Positions 35,839 through 44,575 of a stretch of DNA of 64,000 nucleotides are shown in pieces. How positions within the stretch are numbered: position 1 is the stretch's first letter; each line of letters starts with the position of its first letter. The notes under the pieces are model-generated. The model was not told the origin of the DNA, ran no database searches, and saw nothing but the letters and a program-made list of their open reading frames with translations. This stretch comes from Arthrobacter sp. Leaf137. GTDB taxonomy: Bacteria; Actinomycetota; Actinomycetes; Actinomycetales; Micrococcaceae. A program made the position numbers and the translations under genes. The stretch covers positions 376,115-440,114 of the forward strand of contig NZ_LMOI01000012.1 in the NCBI RefSeq assembly GCF_001423525.1. Reading direction: 5' to 3'.

Positions 35839-36705
35839 ATGACATCACGTAAACCGATTGCCGTTGCCACCAACGACTCGGCACAGAGCCGGGCGGCGGT
35901 GCTGTGGGCCGCGCACCGGGCCGAAAAATCCGGGGTTCCCCTGGCGGTCCTCCACGTTGTGGACGACCGTTGGGTAGCCGAACCGTATCCCTGGTTCGGT
36001 GTACTGGAAGAGGCAGGGGACCAACTGCTGAAAACTGCTGCAGGGCGCGTCCGGGGAGCGACACCGGCCCCGGTCACCACACGGCTCCTGACCGGAAGCG
36101 TGGGCGGCTCGCTGGCCAAATACTCGGGCAAGGCGTCGATGCTGGTGATCGGTTCCGGCTCCGGACACCTCGGCGGAACCCTGGCAGACCGGGCATTGCA
36201 GGTAGCGGCCTCAGCCAAGGTACCGGTAGCCGTCGTCGGGACGCAGGACCTTGCCGGACGGTCCGGCGTGGTGGTGGGAATCGACGGCTCCCAGGAGGCT
36301 ACGCAGGCCGTCGCTTTTGCGGCGGCGGAGGCCGACCGGGAGGGTGATGAGCTCACAGTTGTCTATGCCGTCAGGATGCCCGACCCCATAACGGACGCGG
36401 GGCTGGCCCCGGACAGCCTGGCCGAGATGGTCTCCGAAGAAGAACGGGTGGTCCTCTCCGAGACGGTGGCTGGGCTCGAGGAGGACTACCCCGGCCTGAA
36501 GGTGCACCGGGTTCTGGAAACAGAACGGGACCCTGTTGACGCCCTGGTCCACGCGGCAAGCGGAGCAAGGATGCTGGTGGTGGGAAGCCGCGGCCGCGGC
36601 GGCATCAAGCGTCTGCTGCTGGGTTCCACTGCCCACGGTGTGCTTAAGCACCTTCCCTGCCCCACTGTCATCACCCGGATCCAGGCCGGCAAGAACAAGG
36701 TCTGA
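35839..36705 (+). CDS. Tandem universal stress protein
   Basis: 288 residues with two UspA domains. The second (about 140-285) has the complete ATP motif [19 protein letters not shown] and opens with [19 protein letters not shown]. The first (about 1-135) has a degenerate loop, [17 protein letters not shown], that does not fit G-x2-G-x9-G. Tandem USPs of this type are a hallmark of the DosR regulon. The ATG follows AGGAAG. It is a paralogue of equal length to the protein encoded at 42624. Nucleotide-dependent signalling during hypoxia is the known theme for the family; the partner is not known here. Confidence 0.95.
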   Translation: MTSRKPIAVATNDSAQSRAAVLWAAHRAEKSGVPLAVLHVVDDRWVAEPYPWFGVLEEAGDQLLKTAAGRVRGATPAPVTTRLLTGSVGGSLAKYSGKASMLVIGSGSGHLGGTLADRALQVAASAKVPVAVVGTQDLAGRSGVVVGIDGSQEATQAVAFAAAEADREGDELTVVYAVRMPDPITDAGLAPDSLAEMVSEEERVVLSETVAGLEEDYPGLKVHRVLETERDPVDALVHAASGARMLVVGSRGRGGIKRLLLGSTAHGVLKHLPCPTVITRIQAGKNKV

Positions 36706-36785
36706 CCAAGAACGGAAGCCGGCCAGGCAGGGCGCCGGATTCCGCCATCCACATTGTCCGCACCATCCGTTCCAGGGGCGACACC

Positions 36786-38306
36786 ATGAGAAAAACCGCA
36801 GCAATCATCATGCTCATCCTGGGGATCCTCCTTTCTCTGGTGGGCCTCACAGCGCTCGCCGGAGGCGCCGTAGCCATGGCCGTGGGGTCCGCGCAGGGTG
36901 ACGGCTTCCTCACCTCCGGCTCGGCGCGGCTGTCCGTCGCATCCCACGCGCTGACATCGCCCCGGCTCGACGCCATCGGCGAAGGTGTTCCGCCCCGCCT
37001 CCCCTTCGATCTGGGGACCCTGCGGCTGCGGGCCGCCCCGGTGGACCCGGCCAAGGACATCTTCATCGGAATCGCGTCCCGGGCCGACGTCGAGAAGTAC
37101 CTGTCCGGCGTGTACCACTCGGAACTGCTCGACGTCGAAATGCAGCCGTTCCGTGCCGAATACCGTGACATACCGGGGACTGCCGTCCCCTCAGCACCCG
37201 CCCAGCAGACGTTCTGGGCCGCGTCCGCAACCGGCCCCGGCGAACAGGAACTCACGTGGGACCTGGCGGCCGGCAACTGGTCGATTGTCCTGATGAACGC
37301 CGATGCCAGCCAGGGCGTGGCAGCAACACTGCAGGCCGGGGCGCGGTCTGAACTGATCCGGCCGGCCGCCTCGGGCCTGCTGGTGGGCGGCGCCATTGCC
37401 CTGGTGATCGGTGTTCCGCTGCTGGTTTTCGGGGCAATGGGCCTCGGCCGCCATACCGGCCCGCCGGCCCGGGGACCGGGAGCGCCGTACCCCGGATACC
37501 CGGCTGCCGGTGGCGCCCCGGGACTTCCGGTGCAGGCACAGCAGCCCCCGCAGCACATGGCAGAACTGGCGGACCGGGCCCCCTACCCGGCGCGGCTTTC
37601 CGGTGAGCTGGATCCCCGGCTGTCCAGGGGCCTGTGGCTGGTCAAGTGGTTCCTGGCGATTCCCCACTTCGTTGTGCTGGTCTTCCTATGGTTTGCCTTC
37701 GCAGTGACCACCATCGTGGCCGGGTTCGCGATCCTCTTCACCGGCCGCTACCCGAGGGCACTCTTCAACTTCAATGTTGGGGTGATGCGCTGGAACTGGA
37801 GGGTAGCGTTCTACGCCTATGCCGCCGCCGGAACGGACCTCTATCCGCCTTTCACCCTGGCGCACGCCGACTACCCGGCCGACTTCGATGTGGACTATCC
37901 GGAGCGGCTTTCCCGGGGACTGGTGCTGGTCAAGTGGTGGCTGCTGGCCATTCCACACCTGCTGATCGTGGCTGCCCTCGCCGGCACGGCATGGACCTGG
38001 CGGGCCGAAACCACGGATCTGGGAACCACGTATGAGCGCAGCACCGGGATTTCGCTGCTGGGGATCCTGGTCCTGGTGGCCGTGGTGGCACTCCTTTTCA
38101 CCGGCCGCTACCTGCGCCCGCTGTTCGACCTGATCCTGGGCATCAACCGCTGGATCTACCGCGTCATGGCCTACACGGCGCTGATGCGGGACGAATATCC
38201 GCCTTTCCGGCTCGACCAGGGACCCGGTGAAGCACCGCCGCCGGCAGGCCAACCGGTCCGGCAGGAAATACCCGTGCCCGGAACGGGCCCAACACCCAAG
38301 CCCTAG
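36786..38306 (+). CDS. Membrane protein with two DUF4389 domains
   Basis: 506 residues. An N-terminal helix ([20 protein letters not shown]) and a second at about 200-220 bracket an extracytoplasmic domain rich in Trp and Ser. A Pro/Gly-rich linker follows, then two DUF4389 repeats: [32 protein letters not shown] and [31 protein letters not shown]. Each repeat carries two helices, and [23 protein letters not shown] and [23 protein letters not shown] are clearly duplicated. The function is unknown. It lies between two USP genes in the dormancy island. Confidence 0.9.
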   Translation: MRKTAAIIMLILGILLSLVGLTALAGGAVAMAVGSAQGDGFLTSGSARLSVASHALTSPRLDAIGEGVPPRLPFDLGTLRLRAAPVDPAKDIFIGIASRADVEKYLSGVYHSELLDVEMQPFRAEYRDIPGTAVPSAPAQQTFWAASATGPGEQELTWDLAAGNWSIVLMNADASQGVAATLQAGARSELIRPAASGLLVGGAIALVIGVPLLVFGAMGLGRHTGPPARGPGAPYPGYPAAGGAPGLPVQAQQPPQHMAELADRAPYPARLSGELDPRLSRGLWLVKWFLAIPHFVVLVFLWFAFAVTTIVAGFAILFTGRYPRALFNFNVGVMRWNWRVAFYAYAAAGTDLYPPFTLAHADYPADFDVDYPERLSRGLVLVKWWLLAIPHLLIVAALAGTAWTWRAETTDLGTTYERSTGISLLGILVLVAVVALLFTGRYLRPLFDLILGINRWIYRVMAYTALMRDEYPPFRLDQGPGEAPPPAGQPVRQEIPVPGTGPTPKP

Positions 38307-38357
38307 CCGCCGGGGTTGGGCAACACAACGGTCATGACCGCACCAGAAGGAGTTGCA

Positions 38358-38816
38358 ATGGGTTCAGCCGGAGCACCGTTCGGCCGGATCGTCGTAGGAG
38401 TCGACGGCTCGGAGGCCTCCATCGAGGCGTTGCGGCAGGCGCAGCGCCTCGCGGTGCCGCTCGGCGCCAAGGTCGAGGCCCACGCCTATTGGGATTACCC
38501 GCAGGCCTACTCCGGCTACATGCTGATGGGCATCGAAGGATTCGAAGAACGTGCCGGCCAAATCCTCGATGAGGCGGTCAGCACCGCCTACGGTGACGAA
38601 ACGCCGTCGAACGTCATGGCCAGCCTCGTCCGCGGACACCCCCGGGATTCATTGATCGAAGCGAGCCGCGACGCTGACCTGCTGGTAGTGGGCCGGCGCG
38701 GGCACGGCGGCTTCAGCGGCCTGCTCCTGGGCTCTGTCAGCTCGGCCCTGGTGGCCCACGCCCACTGCCCGGTGCTGGTGGTGCACACGCCGGAGGCGCC
38801 CCCGGAAGCCCCGTGA
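38358..38816 (+). CDS. Universal stress protein, single domain
   Basis: 152 residues from the ATG at 38358, chosen because AAGGAG lies five bases upstream; a TTG at 38316 and an ATG at 38334 are weaker. The fold opens with GRIVVGVDGSEASIEALRQA and ends with GRRGHGGFSGLLLGSVSSAL, the intact ATP loop, followed by HAHCPVLVVHTP. It is convergent with another USP gene 22 bases away. Confidence 0.95.
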   Translation: MGSAGAPFGRIVVGVDGSEASIEALRQAQRLAVPLGAKVEAHAYWDYPQAYSGYMLMGIEGFEERAGQILDEAVSTAYGDETPSNVMASLVRGHPRDSLIEASRDADLLVVGRRGHGGFSGLLLGSVSSALVAHAHCPVLVVHTPEAPPEAP

Positions 38817-38838
38817 CGGAGGTTCGGAACAGGACAGG

Positions 38839-39288
38839 TCAGCGCCCGCCGTCGGACGCGTCTGCCTGGGCCGGAACCACCAAAACCGGACAGTGGGCAT
38901 GGCTCACGCAAGCGGAACTCACCGAGCCCGGCACGAAGCCAGCGTGCCCATGCCGGCCAACAATCAGAAGCGCAGCTTCCCTGCTGCCGCCGATCAGGAG
39001 GTGCGCAGCGCTGCCCCGCAGGAGCCGTCCGCGGACTTCCGGCGGCACCGGCGACCCGAAGGCATCAGCGAGCGCCTGCCGGAGTGCCTGCTTCGCCGCG
39101 ACTTCGAATCCCTCAATGCCCACGGCCAGGTAAATCCCGAAACCGGCAGGAACGTCCCAGCACGCCCATGCCTCCACAGCGGCATCCAGCGGCCCTGCCA
39201 GGGCGCGGGCAGTCCGCAGGGCCTGGACCGAGGCGGCTGACCCATCCACGCCCACAATGATCCTGGGCTGGCCTCCGCCGGCTTCCAT
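38839..39288 (-). CDS. Universal stress protein with shortened ATP loop
   Basis: 149 residues, clearly related to its neighbour at 38358 (VGIEGFEVAAKQAL against MGIEGFEERAGQIL; SHAHCPVLVV against AHAHCPVLVV). The ATP-binding loop reads GRHGHAGFVPGSVSSA, three residues shorter than the neighbour's GRRGHGGFSGLLLGSVSS, so the G-x2-G-x9-G spacing is broken and ATP binding is doubtful. A DosR-like operator lies 68 bases upstream of the start. Confidence 0.93.
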   Translation of the reverse strand: MEAGGGQPRIIVGVDGSAASVQALRTARALAGPLDAAVEAWACWDVPAGFGIYLAVGIEGFEVAAKQALRQALADAFGSPVPPEVRGRLLRGSAAHLLIGGSREAALLIVGRHGHAGFVPGSVSSACVSHAHCPVLVVPAQADASDGGR

Positions 39289-39356
39289 GGTGGGCTCCTT
39301 TCCCTTTGCTGATTGACGTCTGATCCAACCCTGCTGAAGGAGCAGCCGGCCGGGTA

Positions 39357-39370
39357 GGGCCGTTGGTCAC
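39357..39370 (-). promoter_or_regulatory. DosR-like operator for the minus-strand USP
   Basis: On the minus strand GTGACCAACGGCCC fits GGGNCNWWNGNCCC with one mismatch and closely resembles the site at 35698. A CAGGGT hexamer lies 33 bases beyond the box centre. Confidence 0.6.
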
Positions 39371-39400
39371 CGGGCGGCGGCAGTGGGATCAGGTACTTTG

Positions 39401-39414
39401 CGTACTTTGGTCCC
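39401..39414 (+). promoter_or_regulatory. DosR-like operator upstream of the response regulator gene
   Basis: CGTACTTTGGTCCC has a perfect right half-site and two mismatches in the left half. AAGAAT lies about 33 bases beyond the centre. It suggests autoregulation of devR, as known for DosR. Confidence 0.45.
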
Positions 39415-39520
39415 TTACATCCACGGACAACGGGCGCAAGAATGGTACTTGCCCCGGCCAGGGGCTGCCCGCACAGCGCAGCGGGTGCAGGTGTGGTCCT
39501 TATGAAAATGGGAGCGTAAC

Positions 39521-40201
39521 GTGCAAAGGCTTGAGACTGACTCGGGGGAAGCTGCAATTCCGCAGGAACCGCTCCGCGTCTTCATCCTCGACGACCACGA
39601 ACTTGTCCGGCAGGGCTTGAAGGACCTGTTGGAAGGTGAAGGGTTCGTGGTGGTGGGCGAAAGCGGATCGGCCGCCGAGGCCACTCGCCGGATCCCGGCG
39701 CTTCGGCCGGACATCTCCATACTGGACGGCCGCCTGCCGGACGGTACCGGCATCGAGGTCTGCCGCGATGTCCGTTCGCTCGATCCGCGGTTGAACTGCC
39801 TGATCCTGACCAGCTACGACGACGAACAGGCGATCCGCGGAGCCGTCCTGGCCGGAGCGGCGGGGTACATCCTCAAACAGATCAGGAGCGACGACCTCCT
39901 GGCCGGTATCCGCAAGGCGGCCACCGGCGCGTCCCTGTTCGAGCCCGGGGTGCGGGAACGGATCGTCTCGGGACTGACCCGGACCCCGACGGACCCGAGG
40001 ATGGAAGGACTCAGCGCACAGGAAAAAAAGGTGCTCGTGCTGGTGGGGCAGGGACTGACGAACCGCCAGATCGGTGAGGAACTCTTCCTGGCCGAGAAGA
40101 CCGTGAAGAACTATGTATCGTCCATCCTTGCGAAACTGGGATTCGAGCGCCGGACGCAGGCGGCCGTGTTCGTCACCCGGAACAGCCCGGAGGCCTCCTG
40201 A
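39521..40201 (+). CDS. devR: DevR/DosR-like response regulator
   Basis: 226 residues from the GTG at 39521 behind GGGAG. The receiver domain (about 18-135) has Asp24/Asp25 in FILDDHE, the phospho-acceptor Asp69 in SILDGRLPDG and Lys119 in GYILKQI. The LuxR-type helix-turn-helix is nearly identical to DevR of M. tuberculosis in its recognition region: LFLAEKTVKNYVSSILAKL, then FERRTQAAVF. The residues matching the DNA-contacting Lys-Lys-Asn of DevR (here Lys193, Lys196, Asn197) are kept, which fits the GGGNC...GNCCC operators around it. Its likely kinase is encoded tail to tail, 15 bases away. Confidence 0.93.
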   Translation: MQRLETDSGEAAIPQEPLRVFILDDHELVRQGLKDLLEGEGFVVVGESGSAAEATRRIPALRPDISILDGRLPDGTGIEVCRDVRSLDPRLNCLILTSYDDEQAIRGAVLAGAAGYILKQIRSDDLLAGIRKAATGASLFEPGVRERIVSGLTRTPTDPRMEGLSAQEKKVLVLVGQGLTNRQIGEELFLAEKTVKNYVSSILAKLGFERRTQAAVFVTRNSPEAS

Positions 40202-40216
40202 TGTGTCGGCCCCCTG

Positions 40217-41896
40217 TCACTGCAGGCCTACACACCATCTGATCCGGGTGCCCTTTCCTGGTGCACTGTCGATGCTGCAGCTGCCTCCCAGCATCTCCGC
40301 CCTGTGCCTCATGTTGGCCAGGCCGCTGGTCTGCCCGGGCTCCTCGAATCCGCAGCCGTCATCCTTGATGACAAGCTCCACACCGTCAGCTGAGGCGGTC
40401 ACCGCCACGTGCACGTCCGCAGCTCCCGAGTGGCGTGCGGCGTTGCTCAGGCCCTCGGACAGCACGGAGAGCAGGTGTCCCGCGACGTCATCATCGACGA
40501 CCTCGTCAACGGGACCGCTGAACACTACATCTGGCGCCACTGAGTAGCCCCGGGACGTTTCCTCGGACACCTTGAGGATTCGGCTGGTCAGCGGTTCATG
40601 GTTCCCGCCGGTCCGCAGCGAGTAGATGGTGTCGCGGAGCTTCCGGATGGTGTCGTCCAGTTCAGCTGTTACCGCAGCGATCCGTTCATGGGCCACAGGG
40701 TCCGGGGTATAGCGCCGCAGGCTTTGGATGCTCAGGCCCGCGGCGAACAGCCTCTGGATCACCAGGTCGTGCAGATCCCGGGCGATCCGCTCCCTGTCGG
40801 TGAACAGGAGGTTCTGTTCGCGCAGTGCATGCACCCGTCCCAGTCCCAGCGCCAGCCCCACCCTGCTGCCGAACAGCGCACTGGATTCCAGCTCGGCTTG
40901 GCTGAAGGGTCCGCCCCCGGAGGGCCGGGCCAGCAGCAGCACCCCGTTATCGCTGCCGCTGTGGCCCAGGGGGCACACGAGCACGGCCCCCAGCTTTTCG
41001 CCGATACCACCACCAAAAACCTCTTGCGGATCCCGGACGACCACCGATTTTCCGGTCTCAATGACCACATCGACGGCGTCGGAAGCCTTGACCTCCTGTC
41101 CGGCTTGGAGTCCCTGCACACCAAGCGACGAACGGCAGCGGAGCGTACCGTCACCATCGGGCACGGCGATAACGGCAAGCACGGCTTCCGAGACCCGCAA
41201 CGCTGTTTCCGCCACCAGATCCAGGTTTTCCGCATCCTTGGGCCGGGGTGTGACGATGAGCCGGCTGCTCAGTTCCATCCCTGCTTCAAGCCACTTCTGG
41301 CGGCGTTTGCTGTCGTCAAAATGGCGGGCGTTCTGGATCGCCACGCCTGCCGCGGCGGCCAGGGCCACAGCGAGGTCTTCATCCTCCGGAGTGAAGTCCA
41401 GCCCGCCGTTCTTCTCCGTCAGGTAGAGGTTCCCGAACACTTCGTCGCGCACCCGTACTGGTACACCGAGGAACGATTTCATGGGGGGATGGTTTGGAGG
41501 AAAGCCCGAAGCGATCGGGTGTTGGCCAAGTTCGTGGAGCCGAAGGGGCCTGGGCTCGCGGATCAGCAGACCGAGAACACCGTGCCCGGTGGGCAACTGG
41601 CCAATGGCTTTGATGCCGTCCTTGTCGATCCCCACTGTGATGAAGTGGCTGAGCCGGAGGTCTTCGCCTATAACGCCGAGCGCGCCGTAGCGTGCACCCA
41701 CCAGGTCACAGGCCGAGCGCACAAGCCTGTCCAGCACGGTTTCGAGGCTGAGGTCCTCGGCGATAGCCATCACGGCGGACAGGAGGCCGTTCATCCTGTC
41801 CTGTGTCTGCAGCAGCTCGTCCGCCCTGGAGACGAAGTCGCGAAGGAGGTCTTCGGCCCGCTCCCTCATGGGCGAACGCCATGGCTCAGTGCTCAC
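40217..41896 (-). CDS. devS: DevS/DosT-like heme-GAF sensor histidine kinase
   Basis: 559 residues with no membrane segment: GAF1 (about 50-195), GAF2 (about 220-360), a HisKA_3 dimerisation helix with phospho-acceptor His376 in ARDLHDLVIQRLF, and an HATPase domain with SEGLSNAARHS and IKDDGCGFEE. GAF1 keeps PPNHPPMKSFLGVPVRVRD: His136 aligns with the heme-ligand His149 of DevS, and Tyr158 (GNLYLTEK), 22 residues on, aligns with distal Tyr171. An oxygen- or redox-responsive heme is therefore likely. It should phosphorylate the DevR-like protein encoded convergently. Confidence 0.93.
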   Translation of the reverse strand: MSTEPWRSPMRERAEDLLRDFVSRADELLQTQDRMNGLLSAVMAIAEDLSLETVLDRLVRSACDLVGARYGALGVIGEDLRLSHFITVGIDKDGIKAIGQLPTGHGVLGLLIREPRPLRLHELGQHPIASGFPPNHPPMKSFLGVPVRVRDEVFGNLYLTEKNGGLDFTPEDEDLAVALAAAAGVAIQNARHFDDSKRRQKWLEAGMELSSRLIVTPRPKDAENLDLVAETALRVSEAVLAVIAVPDGDGTLRCRSSLGVQGLQAGQEVKASDAVDVVIETGKSVVVRDPQEVFGGGIGEKLGAVLVCPLGHSGSDNGVLLLARPSGGGPFSQAELESSALFGSRVGLALGLGRVHALREQNLLFTDRERIARDLHDLVIQRLFAAGLSIQSLRRYTPDPVAHERIAAVTAELDDTIRKLRDTIYSLRTGGNHEPLTSRILKVSEETSRGYSVAPDVVFSGPVDEVVDDDVAGHLLSVLSEGLSNAARHSGAADVHVAVTASADGVELVIKDDGCGFEEPGQTSGLANMRHRAEMLGGSCSIDSAPGKGTRIRWCVGLQ

Positions 41897-42067
41897 AACT
41901 GACCTCCTGCCGAAGCGGCCCGTGCCATTTCAGGAACCCGGCGGCACGCAGCGCCCCGGTGCGCGCCGCGGCCCCCGCCCGCGCCTGAGCACGCAGTGAT
42001 GGCTTGGCACCATCCTAGGAGACGACGGCGGGCCTTGGAACGCCGTTGCATTGAATATCCGGATACC

Positions 42068-42081
42068 GGGACCTTCTTCCC
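42068..42081 (+). promoter_or_regulatory. DosR-like operator for the PPOX-USP pair
   Basis: GGGACCTTCTTCCC, one mismatch to GGGNCNWWNGNCCC. It ends 35 bases before the PPOX start codon, with TAGGCT six bases before the ATG. The rest of the 220-base gap between devS and this gene shows nothing else I can name. Confidence 0.7.
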
Positions 42082-42116
42082 TAGTCCGCCGGGTCTCCCG
42101 GCCCTAGGCTACGGCC

Positions 42117-42575
42117 ATGGATACAGGTGCGTTGGAAGTGGAAGCCGAAATTTTGGGCGTTCACGACTGCTGGAAATACCTGCAGTCGACGCCGGTCTGC
42201 AGGATTGCATTCACGCATGGCACCGACGTCGAAATATTCCCCGTCAACTTCGCTGCCAGCAACGGAACGGTGCTGATCCGCACCGGCGCCGGTAAGACTC
42301 TGGACACCGTGGCGAACGCACAACAGGTCTCCCTGGAGGCGGACGGGTTGAACCAGTACGGCACCATCGCGTGGAGCGTCGTGGTCAAGGGACGCGCGGT
42401 CACCGTGGAAGATCCGGAAGGTTACCGGGAAGCCGAGTCCGCCGGCCTGTCACCCTGGCAGGCCGGAACCAAGAACCGGCTGGTCCGGGTCACTCCCGGC
42501 GAGATTTCCGGCCGGCGTTTTGTTATTGCTCCCCCAACCCGCTGGGCATCGCAGGAGCCTGCCGGCCAAGGTTGA
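42117..42575 (+). CDS. PPOX-fold (pyridoxamine 5'-phosphate oxidase family) protein
   Basis: 152 residues, a split beta-barrel flavin- or F420-binding fold. The pattern CWKYLQSTPVCRIAFTHGTDVEIFPVNF is typical of the small actinobacterial PPOX family, as are VLIRTGAGKTLDTVANAQQVSLEAD, AWSVVVKGRAVTV and RLVRVTPGEISGRRF. Substrate and cofactor are unknown; related proteins reduce quinones, biliverdin or other oxidants. There is no Shine-Dalgarno sequence, and a -10-like TAGGCT ends six bases before the ATG, so the message may be leaderless. It is followed after 48 bases by a USP gene. Confidence 0.9.
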   Translation: MDTGALEVEAEILGVHDCWKYLQSTPVCRIAFTHGTDVEIFPVNFAASNGTVLIRTGAGKTLDTVANAQQVSLEADGLNQYGTIAWSVVVKGRAVTVEDPEGYREAESAGLSPWQAGTKNRLVRVTPGEISGRRFVIAPPTRWASQEPAGQG

Positions 42576-42623
42576 TGCTGTCCGGCATGACGGCCGGGCA
42601 GCCGTACCAGAGGAAGGTCAACC

Positions 42624-43490
42624 ATGGACACCACCAGGCCCATCGCGGTCGGCGTCACCGACTCCGAAGCATCCCGGGCCGCCCTGGCATGGGCGGCTGC
42701 GCGGGCCGCCCGGCTCAAACTGCCCCTTGTGCTCCTGAACGTCCTGGACGACCACTGGATGGCTGGCGAAGCACTGGAAGCCCTGCCCTACATCGATGTG
42801 CTGCGAACATCCGGGGAAGACCTCCTGAAGATGTCCGCAGACCGGCTCCGCACCGAGGAACCCGGGCTTCAGGTCTCGCAGGAACAGCTGGAGGGAAGCA
42901 TTGGGGCATCGCTGGGCCGCTACTCCGAAAAGGCATCGATGCTGGTTCTGGGCAGCAGCGGGCAGACACGCGGAGCCTTAACAGACCGGGCGCTGCAGGC
43001 CGCGGCCGTGGCGGCATCACCGGTGGCCGTGGTTGGCCCCGGGCAATCCGACGGCAGGGGCGTCGTCGTCGGCGTCGACGGGTCCTCCCAATCGACGCAG
43101 GCAGTAGCCTTCGCAGCGTCGGAGGCTGACGCGCTGGGTGAAGAGCTCACGGTCCTTTACGCCTTCACCGGACCCAAAAGATGGGTCGGGGCCGGCCTTC
43201 CGTCCAGTAGCTTTTCCCGGCACGTTCTCGAGGAGGAGCGGATAGTCCTTTCCGAAACTGTGTCCGGCCTGCGGCAGGATTTCCCTGGCCTTGTGGTGCA
43301 TGATGTGCTTGAGACCGTCATGGAGCCCGCCGCCGCCCTTGTCCGTGCCGCCGCCCAGGCCCGGCTGCTGGTGCTGGGAAGCCGCGGGCGTGGCAGCTTC
43401 AGCAGGCTCCTTTTGGGCTCTACTGCGCACGCCGTCCTGGCCCAGCCGCCTTGTCCCACAGTCATCACGAGGCTCAGAAAGCCGGCCTGA
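42624..43490 (+). CDS. Tandem universal stress protein
   Basis: 288 residues, same length and layout as the protein at 35839. Domain 1 opens with PIAVGVTDSEASRAALAWAA but has the loop LGSSGQTRGALTDRAL, not a full ATP motif. Domain 2 opens with GVVVGVDGSSQSTQAVAFA and keeps [28 protein letters not shown] precedes the ATG. It is probably the second gene of an operon with the PPOX protein. One ATP-binding and one degenerate half may give an asymmetric sensor. Confidence 0.95.
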   Translation: MDTTRPIAVGVTDSEASRAALAWAAARAARLKLPLVLLNVLDDHWMAGEALEALPYIDVLRTSGEDLLKMSADRLRTEEPGLQVSQEQLEGSIGASLGRYSEKASMLVLGSSGQTRGALTDRALQAAAVAASPVAVVGPGQSDGRGVVVGVDGSSQSTQAVAFAASEADALGEELTVLYAFTGPKRWVGAGLPSSSFSRHVLEEERIVLSETVSGLRQDFPGLVVHDVLETVMEPAAALVRAAAQARLLVLGSRGRGSFSRLLLGSTAHAVLAQPPCPTVITRLRKPA

Positions 43491-43510
43491 CTCCTCCAGG
43501 CCCCTGCACC

Positions 43511-43537
43511 AAGGGCCGCTACGGGGCAGCGGCCCTT
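43511..43537. terminator. Bidirectional terminator between the USP and pfkA genes
   Basis: AAGGGCCGCT pairs perfectly with AGCGGCCCTT around a seven-base loop, in the 59-base gap between the two convergent stop codons. Confidence 0.8.
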
Positions 43538-43549
43538 GCCTCACGGGAG

Positions 43550-44575
43550 TCATCCAAACAGGACAGCCGCTTCCCGGTACCGCGCTTCGGGTACCACTTT
43601 CAGGGCTCCGAGGGCCTGTTCCAGGTCAACCGGGATGATGTCTGTGCCCCGCAACGCAACCATCGTCCCCCACCTCCCGTCGGCTGCCAACTGGACGGCG
43701 GCGATGCCGAGTCGGGTGGCGAGTACACGGTCGAAGGCGGTGGGTTCACCTCCCCGCTGGATGTGGCCCAGAATGGTGGCCCGGGTTTCGATGCCTGTCC
43801 TGGCCTGGAGTTCCTCTTCCAGGAGGCGGCCGATGCCACCGAGACGGGGCCGGCCGAACGTATCCAGCCCGCGCGGCGCATACGGTGCAATCTGGCCCAT
43901 GGGGGCAAATGCCTCGGCCACCACCACGAGGGGCGCCCGGCCGCGGTCACGGGCCGACAGCACCCAGGCGGCAACCTGCTCCAGGGAGACCGGGTGCTCC
44001 GGGACCAGGATGGCGTGCGCACCGGCAGCCATGCCCGCGTGCAGCGCAATCCAGCCTGCGTTTCGTCCCATGACTTCCGCCACCATGCACCGGTGGTGGG
44101 ACTCACCGGTGGTCCGCAGCCGGTCCATGGCCTCGGTTGCCGTCTGGACGGCCGAGTCGAAACCGAACGTGTAATCCGTTGCACCCAGGTCGTTGTCGAT
44201 CGTCTTGGGCACTCCGATGATGTGCAGGCCCTGCCGGCACAGCCCGCTGGCCGCCGCCAGGGTCCCCTCGCCGCCGATGGCAATGAGCCCGTCCAGGCCG
44301 TTGCGCCGGAAGCATTCGCGGACGGCCCCGGCTCCGCCGTTCCGCAACGGATTGGTCCGGGACGTGCCCAGGACCGTTCCGCCCAGCCGCGAGATGCCAC
44401 GTATGCTGTGCCGCGGCAGGGGAACAACCTCCTGTTCCAGGACTCCGCGCCAGCCGTCCCTGAACCCGACGAACCCGTAGCCGTGGACGATGTCTCCGGC
44501 GAGGACGGCGCCGCGGATCACGGCATTCACGCCGGGACAGTCGCCTCCACTGGTCAGGATGCCGAGGCGCCTCAC
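43550..44575 (-). CDS. pfkA: 6-phosphofructokinase, group III type
   Basis: 341 residues. Substrate and nucleotide motifs are ILTSGGDCPGVNAVIRG, IAIGGEGTLAAA, GVPKTIDNDLGATDYTFGFDSA with the catalytic Asp, and EVMGRNAGWIALHAG. GGEGT plus PKTIDND places it in the actinobacterial branch where ATP or, in some members, pyrophosphate is the donor; sequence alone does not settle which. The start overlaps the GH65-fusion stop by four bases (ATGA), so glucose-6-phosphate made by that enzyme would feed glycolysis through this kinase after isomerisation. Confidence 0.92.
   Translation of the reverse strand: MRRLGILTSGGDCPGVNAVIRGAVLAGDIVHGYGFVGFRDGWRGVLEQEVVPLPRHSIRGISRLGGTVLGTSRTNPLRNGGAGAVRECFRRNGLDGLIAIGGEGTLAAASGLCRQGLHIIGVPKTIDNDLGATDYTFGFDSAVQTATEAMDRLRTTGESHHRCMVAEVMGRNAGWIALHAGMAAGAHAILVPEHPVSLEQVAAWVLSARDRGRAPLVVVAEAFAPMGQIAPYAPRGLDTFGRPRLGGIGRLLEEELQARTGIETRATILGHIQRGGEPTAFDRVLATRLGIAAVQLAADGRWGTMVALRGTDIIPVDLEQALGALKVVPEARYREAAVLFG

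Noticed and set aside
38316..38357. Earlier starts (TTG 38316, ATG 38334) for the USP gene
   Set aside because: The ATG at 38358 has a clear AAGGAG at five bases and fits the usual USP N-terminus.
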